Positions 49,370 to 59,110 of a stretch of DNA of 64,000 nt are shown one piece after another. The DNA lies in contig NZ_VDMS01000004.1 in NCBI RefSeq assembly GCF_006346395.1, positions 1 through 64,000 on the forward strand, in the 5' to 3' direction. The notes beneath the pieces were generated by a model. The model saw only the letters and a list, made by a program, of their open reading frames with translations. It was not told the DNA's origin and ran no database searches. How positions within the stretch are numbered: the stretch's first letter is position 1; the number at the start of each line of letters is the position of its first letter. A program made the translations under genes and the position numbers. This stretch comes from Nocardioides plantarum (GTDB taxonomy: Bacteria > Actinomycetota > Actinomycetes > Propionibacteriales > Nocardioidaceae).

Positions 49370-49870
49370 GTGACCGATCGTCCCGCCGAGCGCGACCCGA
49401 TCCTCGGACGACTGTCCGCCCAGCGTCTTCACGTCCTCGCCCAGCTCGACGGGCTCGACGACGAGCAGCTGCGCCGACCGGTGCTGCCGTCCGGGTGGTC
49501 GTGCCTCGAGCTCGTCCGCCACCTGACGCTCTCCGACGAGCGCTACTGGTTCGAGGTCGTCGTGGCCGGCGGCCCGCTCGACTTCTGGCCCGAGGACGAT
49601 CACGGCGACTGGTCGGTCGGGGCTGACGAGTCGGCCGACGGTGTGCTCCAGGACTACCGCGACGCGATCGCCGCCTCCGACGCGATCGTGGCAGCGCGCT
49701 CGCTCGACGACCCGCCCGCCTCCCCCGAGGACTGGTGGGCCGAGGTCGGCATGGCCTTCCCCGACCTGCGCACGGTGGTCCTCCACGTCCTCGTCGAGAC
49801 CGCCGTGCACGCAGGCCAGCTCGACGCCGTCCGCGAGATCATCGACGGCCGTCAGTACATCGTGCTCTGA
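49370..49870 (+). CDS. DinB family protein (DUF664-like)
   Basis: 166 residues in a four-helix bundle with a putative metal-binding His triad: RHLTLSDERYWF (near 51) and HVLVETAVHAGQLD (near 140 and 148). Members include thiol S-transferases, including mycothiol-dependent ones in actinobacteria; that role is a family-level inference here. GTG start at 49370 with GGAGGGG upstream. Confidence 0.85.
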   Translation: MTDRPAERDPILGRLSAQRLHVLAQLDGLDDEQLRRPVLPSGWSCLELVRHLTLSDERYWFEVVVAGGPLDFWPEDDHGDWSVGADESADGVLQDYRDAIAASDAIVAARSLDDPPASPEDWWAEVGMAFPDLRTVVLHVLVETAVHAGQLDAVREIIDGRQYIVL

Positions 49871-49904
49871 GCAGCACCTTGGGCGACGCCGGCGGCGGCG
49901 ACCC

Positions 49905-50852
49905 TCAGGCGATCGCCGCACGCACGTCGTCGCGACGCAGCATCTGCACGCACCAGTCGAAGTGGCCGTCGCTGCCGTCGGGGCTGAAGACCGTCGCGGT
50001 CGCCAGCGCGTACGCCGCCCGGTGGACCGCGAAGCGGTGCGGGTCGTGCCCGAGCCGGGTCGTGAACGCCTCGTCGAGGATCGCCTCGCTGTCGCGGTGC
50101 CGCGGGCCGTACATGTCGAAGATGCTCGCCGTGACGGCAGCGTCGAAGGCCGGATCGCCCGCGGTCGTGAGGAACCCGAGATCCAGGACGGCGACCACCC
50201 GGCCGTCCTCGACGTGGACGTTCATCGGCACCAGGTCACCGTGCACCAGCGCCGGCCGGGCCGGCGCGAGCCCGCCCAGGGCACGCACGGTCGCCCGGGT
50301 CACCGGGCCGAGGTCGGGCACCGCCGCCATGAGCGGGCCCCGAGCCTGTGCGACACGGCGCTCGACCAGCGCGGCCAGCTGCTCGGCGAAGTCGCCGCCG
50401 GCGGCGAACGGCGGCTCGTCCGGCAGCACCGGCAGGCCGCTCATGGCCGCAGTCGGCTCGACCGAGGCCAGCGCGGCGAGGACGGCGACCAGGTGGTCGA
50501 CCCGCGCCGCGTCGACCGGGAGCGGCTCGCCGTCACCGTCACCGTCGGCGTACGCGCGCCCGAGCTGGGCGCCCGGCAGGTGCGCCTCGATCGTCACCGT
50601 CACCCCGCCCGTGTCGGAGGGGTCGAGGACCTCGAGCACCTGCGGCGTCGCGAACGGCAGCCCGGACCGGGCGACCGCGTCGAGGGTCGCCTTCGCCGCC
50701 CTGGCACGGGCCAGCGACGGTTGGTGCCACACCTTCGCGACCCGGTCGCCGGGCAGCGCCACCGCGACGCCCTCGGCACCGTGTCCGAGGACCTCGCCGG
50801 GAGCGAGGCCGAGCCCGGTCAGCAGCGACCGGGCGTCGTCGTACGCCGTCAC
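49905..50852 (-). CDS. Aminoglycoside-phosphotransferase-fold kinase-like protein
   Basis: 315 residues of the APH/choline-kinase superfamily. Gly-rich loop region GHGAEGVAVALPGDRVAKVW (Lys near 41), catalytic loop LVHGDLVPMNVHV (Asp near 205) and metal Asp in AVLDLGFLTTAGD. The substrate could be a small-molecule alcohol or a fructosamine-like product; antibiotic resistance is not implied. Its GTG overlaps the fabI stop (GTGA, 4 bp), so it is co-transcribed with fabG-fabI. Confidence 0.84.
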   Translation of the reverse strand: MTAYDDARSLLTGLGLAPGEVLGHGAEGVAVALPGDRVAKVWHQPSLARARAAKATLDAVARSGLPFATPQVLEVLDPSDTGGVTVTIEAHLPGAQLGRAYADGDGDGEPLPVDAARVDHLVAVLAALASVEPTAAMSGLPVLPDEPPFAAGGDFAEQLAALVERRVAQARGPLMAAVPDLGPVTRATVRALGGLAPARPALVHGDLVPMNVHVEDGRVVAVLDLGFLTTAGDPAFDAAVTASIFDMYGPRHRDSEAILDEAFTTRLGHDPHRFAVHRAAYALATATVFSPDGSDGHFDWCVQMLRRDDVRAAIA

Positions 50853-51631
50853 GCGCCCATCGCGTGGAAGCCACCGTCGACGTGCACGATCTCGCCACTG
50901 GTCGCGGGGAAGAAGTCGGACAGCAGCGCGACGACGGCCTTGGCCGTCGGCTCGTGGTCGGCGTTGTCCCAGCCGAGCGGCGCCTTGGTGGCCCACATCG
51001 CGTCGAGCTCCTCGAAGCCCGGGATCGCCTTGGCGGCCAGGGTCTTCAGCGGCCCGGCGGCGACGAGGTTGACCCGGATGCCGTCGGGGCCCAGGTCGCG
51101 GGCGAGGTAGCGCGAGGTCGACTCGAGCGCGGCCTTGGCGACGCCCATCCAGTCGTAGACCGGCCAGGCGACCGAGGCGTCGAAGGTGAGGCCGACGATC
51201 GACCCGCCGGGCCGCATCAGCGGCTGGGCGGCCATCGCCAGGGCCTTGAGGGAGTAGGCCGAGACCTGCACGGCCTGGGCGACGTCGGGCCAGGGCCCGG
51301 TGAGGAACTTGCCGCCGAGGAGCGTCTCGGGGTTGCCGTAGGCGATCGAGTGCACGACGCCGTCGAGGTGCGCGTCGTCGCCCAGGTGCTCGCGCACCTG
51401 GTCGGCCAGGCCGGCGAGGTGCTCGTCGTCGGTGACGTCGAGCTCGAGCACCGGCGGGGTCGAGGGGAGCCGCTTGGCGATGCGGCGGGTGATGCCGAGC
51501 GCGCGGCCGAAGTTGGAGATGAGCACCGTGGCGCCCTGCTCCTGGGCGACCTTCGCGGTCGCGAACCCGATCGAGGAGTCCATCGTGACTCCCGCCACGA
51601 GGATGGTCTTGCCGTCGAGGATGCCTGCCAT
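50849..51631 (-). CDS. fabI: Enoyl-ACP reductase (NADH)
   Basis: 260-residue InhA-like reductase of the fatty-acid synthase II cycle. Cofactor motif VAGVTMDSSIGFATA (14-28), HSIAY (near 96), and active-site YDWMGVAK (Tyr and Lys, near 157-164), then AAGPLKTLAAKAI. The SSIGFA motif, lacking the usual GxxxGxG, is typical of this family, the target of triclosan/isoniazid-type inhibitors. Starts 1 bp after fabG ends: a mabA-inhA-like operon. Overlapped by the APH-like gene downstream. Confidence 0.95.
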   Translation of the reverse strand: MAGILDGKTILVAGVTMDSSIGFATAKVAQEQGATVLISNFGRALGITRRIAKRLPSTPPVLELDVTDDEHLAGLADQVREHLGDDAHLDGVVHSIAYGNPETLLGGKFLTGPWPDVAQAVQVSAYSLKALAMAAQPLMRPGGSIVGLTFDASVAWPVYDWMGVAKAALESTSRYLARDLGPDGIRVNLVAAGPLKTLAAKAIPGFEELDAMWATKAPLGWDNADHEPTAKAVVALLSDFFPATSGEIVHVDGGFHAMGA

Positions 51632-51632
51632 G

Positions 51633-52370
51633 TCAGTGCCCCATTCCTAGTCCGCCGTCGACGGGGATGACCGCCCCGGTCACGTATGCCGCTCCGTCGC
51701 CCGCCAGCCAGGTGACCGCTGCAGCCACCTCGGCCGGGTCGGCGTACCGCCCGAGCGGCACCTGGGCGCGGATCGCGGTCTTCTGGTCGTCGCTCAGCAC
51801 GTCGGTCATGTCGGTGGCCACGAACCCGGGCGCGACCACGTTGGCGGTGATCGACCGCGAGCCGAGCTCTCGCGCCAGCGACCGCGCCATGCCGACCAGG
51901 CCGGCCTTGGACGCGGCGTAGTTGGCCTGCCCGGGCGAGCCGAGCAGCCCGACGACCGAGGAGATGAAGATGATCCGGCCGCGCCGCAGGCGCAGCATGC
52001 CCTTGGTGGCCCGCTTGGCCAGGCGGAACGAACCGGTGAGGTTGGTGTCGATGACACTGGACCAGTCGTCCTCCGACATCCGCAGCAGCAGCGTGTCGGC
52101 GGTGATCCCGGCGTTGGCGACCAGCACCTCCACGGGGCCGAGCTCGGCCTCGATCGTGGCGAACGCGGCGTCGACCGCACCTGGGTCGGTGACGTCGCAG
52201 GTCACGTCGAGCGCGCCCTCGGGAGCGCCGCCGCTGCGCGTGGTGACCGCGACCCGGTCGCCCTGGGCCACGAACGCCTCGGCGATGGCACGACCGATGC
52301 CGCGGTTGCCGCCGGTGACGAGCACGACACGGCCTGCGGGTGCAGCTGGCGGTTCGGGGGTCTCACTCAC
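51633..52370 (-). CDS. fabG: 3-oxoacyl-ACP reductase
   Basis: 245 residues. NADP-binding VTGGNRGIGRAI (near 18), NAG (near 85), catalytic Ser in FISSVVG, YAASKAG (Tyr and Lys), PGFVATDMT, and C-terminal GAVIPVDGGLGMGH, all as in FabG. GTG at 52370 is 7 nt after TAGCGT. First gene of the operon fabG-fabI-APH-like. Confidence 0.95.
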   Translation of the reverse strand: MSETPEPPAAPAGRVVLVTGGNRGIGRAIAEAFVAQGDRVAVTTRSGGAPEGALDVTCDVTDPGAVDAAFATIEAELGPVEVLVANAGITADTLLLRMSEDDWSSVIDTNLTGSFRLAKRATKGMLRLRRGRIIFISSVVGLLGSPGQANYAASKAGLVGMARSLARELGSRSITANVVAPGFVATDMTDVLSDDQKTAIRAQVPLGRYADPAEVAAAVTWLAGDGAAYVTGAVIPVDGGLGMGH

Positions 52371-52463
52371 CTGGGCGACGCTAGTGCTTACTGCGAGGTA
52401 GGCGAAAAGTGCCACGCGTCAGGAGCACCGACGTGACCACGAACCCTCGACGGGCCGAAGGCC

Positions 52464-52679
52464 CTACTCGTCGTCCTCGAGCCGGAAGCCCAGCTTGATG
52501 CCGACCTGGTAGTGCTCGACCTGGCCGTCCTTGATCTGGCCGCGGACCTGGGTCACCTCGAACCAGTCGAGGTGGCGCAGGGTCTTGCTGGCGCGCTCGA
52601 TGCCGTTGCTGATCGCCTCCTCGATGCCGACGGGCGAGGTGCCGACGATCTCGGTCAGGCGGTAGGTGCGATTGGTCAT
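52464..52679 (-). CDS. Dodecin
   Basis: 71-residue flavin-binding dodecamer subunit. IVGTSPVGIEEAISNGIERASKTLRHLDWFEV contains the conserved Trp39 that stacks on flavin; the end is HYQVGIKLGFRLED. Stores or buffers FMN/riboflavin or coenzyme A. ATG 7 nt after TAAGGT. Confidence 0.95.
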   Translation of the reverse strand: MTNRTYRLTEIVGTSPVGIEEAISNGIERASKTLRHLDWFEVTQVRGQIKDGQVEHYQVGIKLGFRLEDDE

Positions 52680-52735
52680 GACGCCTACCTTAGGGGTGTC
52701 CGGACGGCCCGCCGGTGCGGCGTACGCTGACGGGC

Positions 52736-53053
52736 ATGGCCCGCAAGGAAGCAGTCGACGACGTCGTCCGCATCACCACGGCCGCCGGCAACCGGGCGGA
52801 CGACATCCGGGCCCGCCAGAAGCGCTACCTGCTGTCGATGAGCCTGCGCACCCTCTGCTTCGTGGGCGCGATCATCGCCTCGCTGGCCGGGGTCGGGTGG
52901 CTCTGGCCGATCCTCATCGCCGGTGCGCTGGTGCTGCCCTACATCGCGGTGGTGATGGCCAACGCCGCTGCCACCCAGTCCGACGGGTTCGAGCTGCGCG
53001 AGGCCGACCTCGGTCGCCGTGCCCTCGGGCCCGGCGAGCGTCGCGAGCTCTGA
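52736..53053 (+). CDS. DUF3099 membrane protein
   Basis: 105 residues with two hydrophobic helices (LRTLCFVGAIIASLAGVGWLWPIL; AGALVLPYIAVVMANAA) after a basic, cytoplasmic N-terminus (RARQKRYLLSMS). DUF3099 family, unknown function, actinobacterial. TACGCT is 7 nt before the ATG. Followed 5 bp later by the small Cys/His protein gene. Confidence 0.85.
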   Translation: MARKEAVDDVVRITTAAGNRADDIRARQKRYLLSMSLRTLCFVGAIIASLAGVGWLWPILIAGALVLPYIAVVMANAAATQSDGFELREADLGRRALGPGERREL

Positions 53054-53058
53054 CCCGG

Positions 53059-53268
53059 GTGGAACCCGACGTCTGCTCGTCCAAGGGGTGCCGGGCGCCC
53101 GCGACCTGGCAGCTGCTGTGGAACAACCCCAAGCTGCACACGGCCGACCGGCGCAAGGTGTGGCTGGCGTGCGACGAGCACCGCGAGTCGCTGTCGGGGT
53201 TCCTCGGGGCGCGTCAGTTCCTGAAGGACGTCGTCCCGCACGCCGCGGGCTCAGCCGCCGATAGCTGA
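53059..53268 (+). CDS. Small Cys/His-rich protein (zinc-ribbon-like)
   Basis: 69 residues; GTG start at 53059. Invariant-looking residues: CSSKGC (two Cys), WNNPKLHTADRRKVWLACDEH (Cys/His). This suggests a small zinc-binding fold. Homologues in Streptomyces are sometimes mislabelled acetone carboxylase. Immediately after the DUF3099 gene (5 bp). The C-terminal end overlaps the convergent moaA by 18 bp. Confidence 0.75.
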   Translation: MEPDVCSSKGCRAPATWQLLWNNPKLHTADRRKVWLACDEHRESLSGFLGARQFLKDVVPHAAGSAADS

Positions 53269-54264
53269 CATCGGTCGGTCGGACTGCAGGAACGACGGGT
53301 CGTCGATCCCGTGGCCGGCGAGCTTCCCGCGCATCGCGACGAGCCAGCGCTCGGCCAGCTCGTCATCGCTCGCGCCGGCCCGCATGGCACCGCGCAGGTC
53401 GGACTCGTGGCGGGCGAACAGGCAGGTGAGGATCTGGCCGTCGGCGGTCAGTCGGACCCGGTCGCAGTCACCGCAGAACGGCCGGGTGACCGAGGCGATC
53501 ACGCCCACGGTGGCCGGGCCACCGCCGACCAGGAAGCTCTCGGCCGGCGCGCTGCCTCGAGGCGCGGTCGCAGGGGTGAGCACGTAGGCCGCCTCGAGGG
53601 CAGCCAGGATCTCGTCGGCGGTGACCATGCCGTCGCGCGACCAGCCGTGCTGCGCGTCGAGCGGCATCTGCTCGATGAACCGCAGCTCGTAGCCGCGCTC
53701 GAGGCACCAGCCGAGCAGCTCGACCGCCTGGTCGTCGTTGACGCCGCGCATCAGCACGGCGTTGACCTTCACCGGACCGAGACCGGCATCGGACGCCGCC
53801 GCGAGACCGGCGACCACGTCGGCGAAGCGGTCACGGCGGGTCAGCTGGAGGAACGTCTCGGGTCGCACGGTGTCGAGGCTGACGTTGACCCGGTCGAGGC
53901 CGGCGTGCGCGAGCGCGCCCGCCGTACGGGCCAGCCCGAGGCCGTTGGTCGTCAGGGAGGTCTCGACGGGCCCGTGGGGCGTCTCGATGGCCTTGGTGCG
54001 GGCGACGATGTCGACCAGGCCCCGGCGTACGAGCGGCTCGCCGCCGGTGAACCGCACCTCGCGCACGCCCAGCCGCTGCACCGCGACCTGCACCAGCCGG
54101 ACGACCTCGTCGTCGGTGAGCTGCTGGCTGGTCGGCATCCAGTCGAGACCCTCGGCCGGCATGCAGTAGGTGCAGCGCAGGTTGCACTTGTCGGTCAGCG
54201 ACACGCGCAGATCGGTCGCGACCCGGCCGTAGCCGTCGGCGAGGAGCTGCACGGGTGTGATCAC
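53251..54264 (-). CDS. moaA: GTP 3',8-cyclase
   Basis: 337-residue radical SAM enzyme, the first step of molybdopterin biosynthesis. N-terminal cluster CNLRCTYC (Cys27, 31, 34), GGEPLVR, and C-terminal cluster FCGDCDRV...LTCLF. The end GG is functionally required. GTG start 54264 is 6 nt after TAGACT. Acts with MoaC, which is not in the window. Convergent overlap of 18 bp with the small Cys/His protein. Confidence 0.96.
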   Translation of the reverse strand: MITPVQLLADGYGRVATDLRVSLTDKCNLRCTYCMPAEGLDWMPTSQQLTDDEVVRLVQVAVQRLGVREVRFTGGEPLVRRGLVDIVARTKAIETPHGPVETSLTTNGLGLARTAGALAHAGLDRVNVSLDTVRPETFLQLTRRDRFADVVAGLAAASDAGLGPVKVNAVLMRGVNDDQAVELLGWCLERGYELRFIEQMPLDAQHGWSRDGMVTADEILAALEAAYVLTPATAPRGSAPAESFLVGGGPATVGVIASVTRPFCGDCDRVRLTADGQILTCLFARHESDLRGAMRAGASDDELAERWLVAMRGKLAGHGIDDPSFLQSDRPMSAIGG

Positions 54265-54357
54265 GCCCTCAGTCTACGGACCGGCAGGTGGTGGACGGCT
54301 CATTCTCCGGGGGGCGGCGGCGCGGCTGGCGCGAGGGTGGCCGGATAACCTCGTGTC

Positions 54358-55176
54358 GTGGGGTCCTACCGCTTCCTGCTCAGCCGTCGCTGGGTCTCGT
54401 TCGCGGTCATCGTCGTGCTCCTGGCCGGGCTCGCCTGGTGGCTCGGCGAGTGGCAGTTCGGTCGCCTGCACGACCGTCAGGCCCGCAACGACGTCATCCG
54501 CACCAACGAGGCCCGCCCACCGGCCCCGGTCGACGACGTCCTCTCCCCCGACCGCAACCTCGGCGAGGCCGACGAGTGGCGCCGGGTCGAGGCCACCGGA
54601 ACCTACGACACCGACAACACGGTCATCGTGCGCTACCGCAGCAACGACGACGGCGCCCCCGGCATCGACGTCGTCGTACCCCTGGTGACCGACACGGGCG
54701 CGTCGGTCGTCGTCGACCGCGGCTTCCTCGAGACCGACGCCCGCTCCCCCGACGTCGGCGACGTCCCCCAGCCCCCCACCGGCGAGGTCACGGTCGTCGG
54801 CTGGGTCCGCATCAACGGCACCGGCAGCAGCACCGCCGTCGACGACCTCTCCACCCGCGCCATCTCCTCCGACACGATCGGCACGGCGATCGGCCGCCCC
54901 GTCTACGACGGCTTCGTCGACGCCGTCTCCGAGAACGGCATGCCCATCGACGACCTGGCCGCCCGCGACCTCCCCGAGCTCGACAACGGCCCGCACTTCT
55001 TCTACGGCCTGCAGTGGTGGTTCTTCGGGGTCCTGGCGGTCTTCGGCTTCGGCTACCTCGCCTACGACGAGCGCCGCGGCGGACCGCGCGGCGAGCGCGA
55101 GGCCGACCGCAAGAAGGTCGACAAGCCGGCCAAGGTCCGCCAGACCAACGTGCCGCGGGAGTACCAGCGCCGCTGA
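54358..55176 (+). CDS. SURF1 family cytochrome oxidase assembly protein
   Basis: 272 residues with N- and C-terminal membrane helices (WVSFAVIVVLLAGLAWWLGEWQFGRL; FFYGLQWWFFGVLAVFGFGYLAY) flanking a periplasmic domain, the SURF1/Shy1 layout. It supports haem insertion into cytochrome c oxidase. GTG start 6 nt after TAACCT. A charged C-terminal tail (ERRGGPRGEREADRKK) faces the cytoplasm. Confidence 0.92.
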   Translation: MGSYRFLLSRRWVSFAVIVVLLAGLAWWLGEWQFGRLHDRQARNDVIRTNEARPPAPVDDVLSPDRNLGEADEWRRVEATGTYDTDNTVIVRYRSNDDGAPGIDVVVPLVTDTGASVVVDRGFLETDARSPDVGDVPQPPTGEVTVVGWVRINGTGSSTAVDDLSTRAISSDTIGTAIGRPVYDGFVDAVSENGMPIDDLAARDLPELDNGPHFFYGLQWWFFGVLAVFGFGYLAYDERRGGPRGEREADRKKVDKPAKVRQTNVPREYQRR

Positions 55177-55199
55177 GGTCGGTGCCCGATCGCCCGTCG

Positions 55200-55545
55200 A
55201 TGTGCGAGGTGCCCCGCCTCACGCCGGTCGAGGTGCGAGCCCCGCTAGCGCCGAAGCTAGAGACTGTGAGTCCACCGCAGGCGTACGTCGGACTCGGGCG
55301 AGGTCGTCTCGTCGCAGGTCTCCCGTTTGTCCGGCCAGGTGGGCGGTTAGTGGGCCACCGTTCTGGCGCGTCGGGCAGGCCGATTCGGTGGCTGACGCAC
55401 CGCCCGGTGGCCGGGCGCGCCAACCGGAGCGATTCGCGTGGGCCAGGTTCACGAGAATCGCTCCGGTCGTCGGATCTGGTGGGTGTCAGGGTGTCCGCGC
55501 TGGACGAGGGCGCGGCGGAGCCCGCCCTTGTCTGCGACGCGTGCC
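55200..55545 (-). repeat. Dispersed non-coding repeat, inverted partial copy
   Basis: Gene-free stretch between SURF1 and the ABC exporter. Read on the minus strand it follows the order of 7670-8030: the CAGACAAGGGCGGGCTCCGC segment (55488-55535), palindrome (55423-55467) and GTGCGTCAGCCACC unit (55342-55402). The segment near 55270-55310 resembles 7985-8025 more loosely. No coding sequence is supported. Confidence 0.8.
55423..55467. repeat. Palindrome in the inverted repeat copy
   Basis: 45 bp: ACCGGAGCGATTCGC ... GAATCGCTCCGGT, 19 of 22 arm positions paired. The counterpart of 7731-7777 with a compensatory change in the stem (A-T there, C-G here). Confidence 0.75.
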
Positions 55546-55564
55546 TACCGCACCACGACCCCGG

Positions 55565-57448
<1,884 letters not shown>

Positions 57449-57501
57449 CGGTCCACCTCCTGTGAGGTGCTAGGTGCTCAGCGCCCGGTGGATGCTGTGG
57501 G

Positions 57502-58302
57502 TCAGGTGGCCAGCAGGGCGGCGAGCTCGCGGAACCGACGGGCCTGGGCCTCCCGCTCGAGTCGACGTTGGGTGTCGAGGTCGTGGTGGGCGGCGCCGAG
57601 GACGAGCGCCTTGGTCTCGCGGACCGCACCGACCATCGGTGCGGTGAGGGATGCCACCAGCTCGGCGAGTCGGGAGTCGAGCCGGTCGGCGGGAACGGAG
57701 TCGAGGGCGATGCCGATGCGCACCGCCTCCTCGGCCGACACGGTGCGGGCCGAGGCGCAGATCTCCAGCGCCCTCGAGTAGCCAACCGCGTCGACCAGCG
57801 GTCTTGTTCCCGTGAGGTCGGGGACCAGGCCGAGTGCGGCCTCCTTCATGCAGAAGTAGGCGTCGTCGGCGACGAGCGTCAGGTCGCACGACAGCGCGAG
57901 CTGGAAGCCGGCACCGATGGCGTAGCCGTGGACGACCGCGATCGAGACGAAGCGTGGGTCGCGCAGCCAGGTGAAGCCCTGCTGGTAGGCGTCGATGGTC
58001 GCCGAGACGTCGTCGTCGGACTGCGCGAGCAGGTCGGCCACGCTCTCCTGGCCGTCGCCGCCGCCGGGAGTGAGCAGGGTGCGGTCGAGCCCCGCCGAGA
58101 ACGTCGCGCCCGCGCCGCGCAGGACGACCACGCGGACGTCGTCGGGCAGCTGCTCGCCGACGGCGGCGAGGGTGCGCCACATGGTCGGGGTCTGGGCGTT
58201 GCGGGCCTCGGGCTTGTCGAGGGTGATGGTGGCGACGCCGCCCTCGACCTCGTAGCGGAGTCGGCCGGCGGCGAGCTGGTCGGCGGTGATGGTGCTGGTC
58301 AT
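57502..58302 (-). CDS. Enoyl-CoA hydratase/isomerase family protein
   Basis: 266-residue crotonase-fold enzyme. ARNAQTPTMWRTLAAVGE (near 34), oxyanion segment GAGATFSAGLDRTLL (near 66), second oxyanion region VVHGYAIGAGFQLALSCDLTLVADDAYF with the Glu/Gly loop (near 135). Catalytic Glu pair is partly replaced (AALGLVPDLTGT), so hydratase versus isomerase is not settled. ATG 6 nt after TAGACT. Confidence 0.9.
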   Translation of the reverse strand: MTSTITADQLAAGRLRYEVEGGVATITLDKPEARNAQTPTMWRTLAAVGEQLPDDVRVVVLRGAGATFSAGLDRTLLTPGGGDGQESVADLLAQSDDDVSATIDAYQQGFTWLRDPRFVSIAVVHGYAIGAGFQLALSCDLTLVADDAYFCMKEAALGLVPDLTGTRPLVDAVGYSRALEICASARTVSAEEAVRIGIALDSVPADRLDSRLAELVASLTAPMVGAVRETKALVLGAAHHDLDTQRRLEREAQARRFRELAALLAT

Positions 58303-58334
58303 GCGGTGAGTCTAGGGACCGGCTCCGACAGTCC

Positions 58335-58365
58335 TTGACCTCAACCTCGCTTGAGGTTGCACGGT
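58335..58365 (+). promoter_or_regulatory. SoxR-type box in a MerR-style promoter
   Basis: -35 TTGACC (58335-58340) and a -10 near CACGGT (58360-58365) are separated by a 19-bp spacer, the hallmark of MerR-family promoters. Inside lies CCTCAACCTCGCTTGAGG (58339-58356), matching the outer 12 bases of the SoxR box CCTCAAGTTAACTTGAGG. Confidence 0.75.
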
Positions 58366-58408
58366 GGTGTCCGCACCCCCCACGACACCCACCACGCAGG
58401 AGGACGGT

Positions 58409-59110
58409 ATGCCCGTCGCACTCATCACCGGAGGCTCGGCCGGACTCGGCCGCGCGCTCGTCCACTCCCTCAGCCGGGAAGGTTGGACCGTCGTCACCGA
58501 CGGCCGCGACCCGGCGCGCCTCGCCGCCGCGGTGGCGGGGCTCGAGGCCGTCGTACCCGTGGCCGGCGACGTCGCCGACCCGGCCCACCGCGCCGACCTG
58601 GCCCGCGAGGTCGGATGGCTGGGCCGGCTCGACCTCCTCGTCCACAACGCCAGCACCCTGGGTCCGCTCCCCCTCCGGCCGCTGCGCGAGACGACGACCG
58701 ACGACCTGCTCGAGACCTGGCTGGTCGACGCCGCCGCACCGGTCGCGCTGACCGCGCTGGTGCTCCCCCAGCTTCGTGCCGCCGGCGGCGTCGTCGTCGC
58801 GCTGTCCAGCGACGCCGCCGTCGAGCACTACGAGACCTGGGGACCGTACGCCGCCGGCAAGGCCGCGCTCGACCGCCTGGTCCTGACGATGGGCGTCGAG
58901 GAGGGGGTGACGACGTACGCCGTCGACCCCGGCGACATGCGGACGGCGATGCACCAGGACGCCTTCCCCGACGAGGACATCTCCGACCGGCCGGAGCCCG
59001 CGTCGGTGGTGCCGGCACTGCGGGCGCTGCTGGCCGCGCGGCCGCCGTCAGGCCGCTACAGGGCGGCCGCGTACGCCGAGCTTCCCAGGGTCGTCGGGGC
59101 CCCGGCGTGA
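58409..59110 (+). CDS. SDR family NAD(P)-dependent oxidoreductase behind a SoxR-like promoter
   Basis: 233 residues. Cofactor motif TGGSAGLGRAL (near 9-19), NAS (near 85), catalytic Ser in VVALSSDAAV and YAAGKAALD (Tyr/Lys, near 149-153). ATG 58409 is set by AGGAGG. The upstream SoxR-like box matches the scheme of Streptomyces SoxR targets, which include SDR-type oxidoreductases, so redox-cycling compounds probably induce it. Overlaps queA by 4 bp (GTGA). Confidence 0.9.
   Translation: MPVALITGGSAGLGRALVHSLSREGWTVVTDGRDPARLAAAVAGLEAVVPVAGDVADPAHRADLAREVGWLGRLDLLVHNASTLGPLPLRPLRETTTDDLLETWLVDAAAPVALTALVLPQLRAAGGVVVALSSDAAVEHYETWGPYAAGKAALDRLVLTMGVEEGVTTYAVDPGDMRTAMHQDAFPDEDISDRPEPASVVPALRALLAARPPSGRYRAAAYAELPRVVGAPA

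Noticed and set aside
49905..50852. Antibiotic resistance gene (aminoglycoside phosphotransferase)
   Set aside because: Only the general kinase fold is shared; co-transcription with fabG-fabI and absence of any resistance context argue against it. The same holds for 62934-63842.
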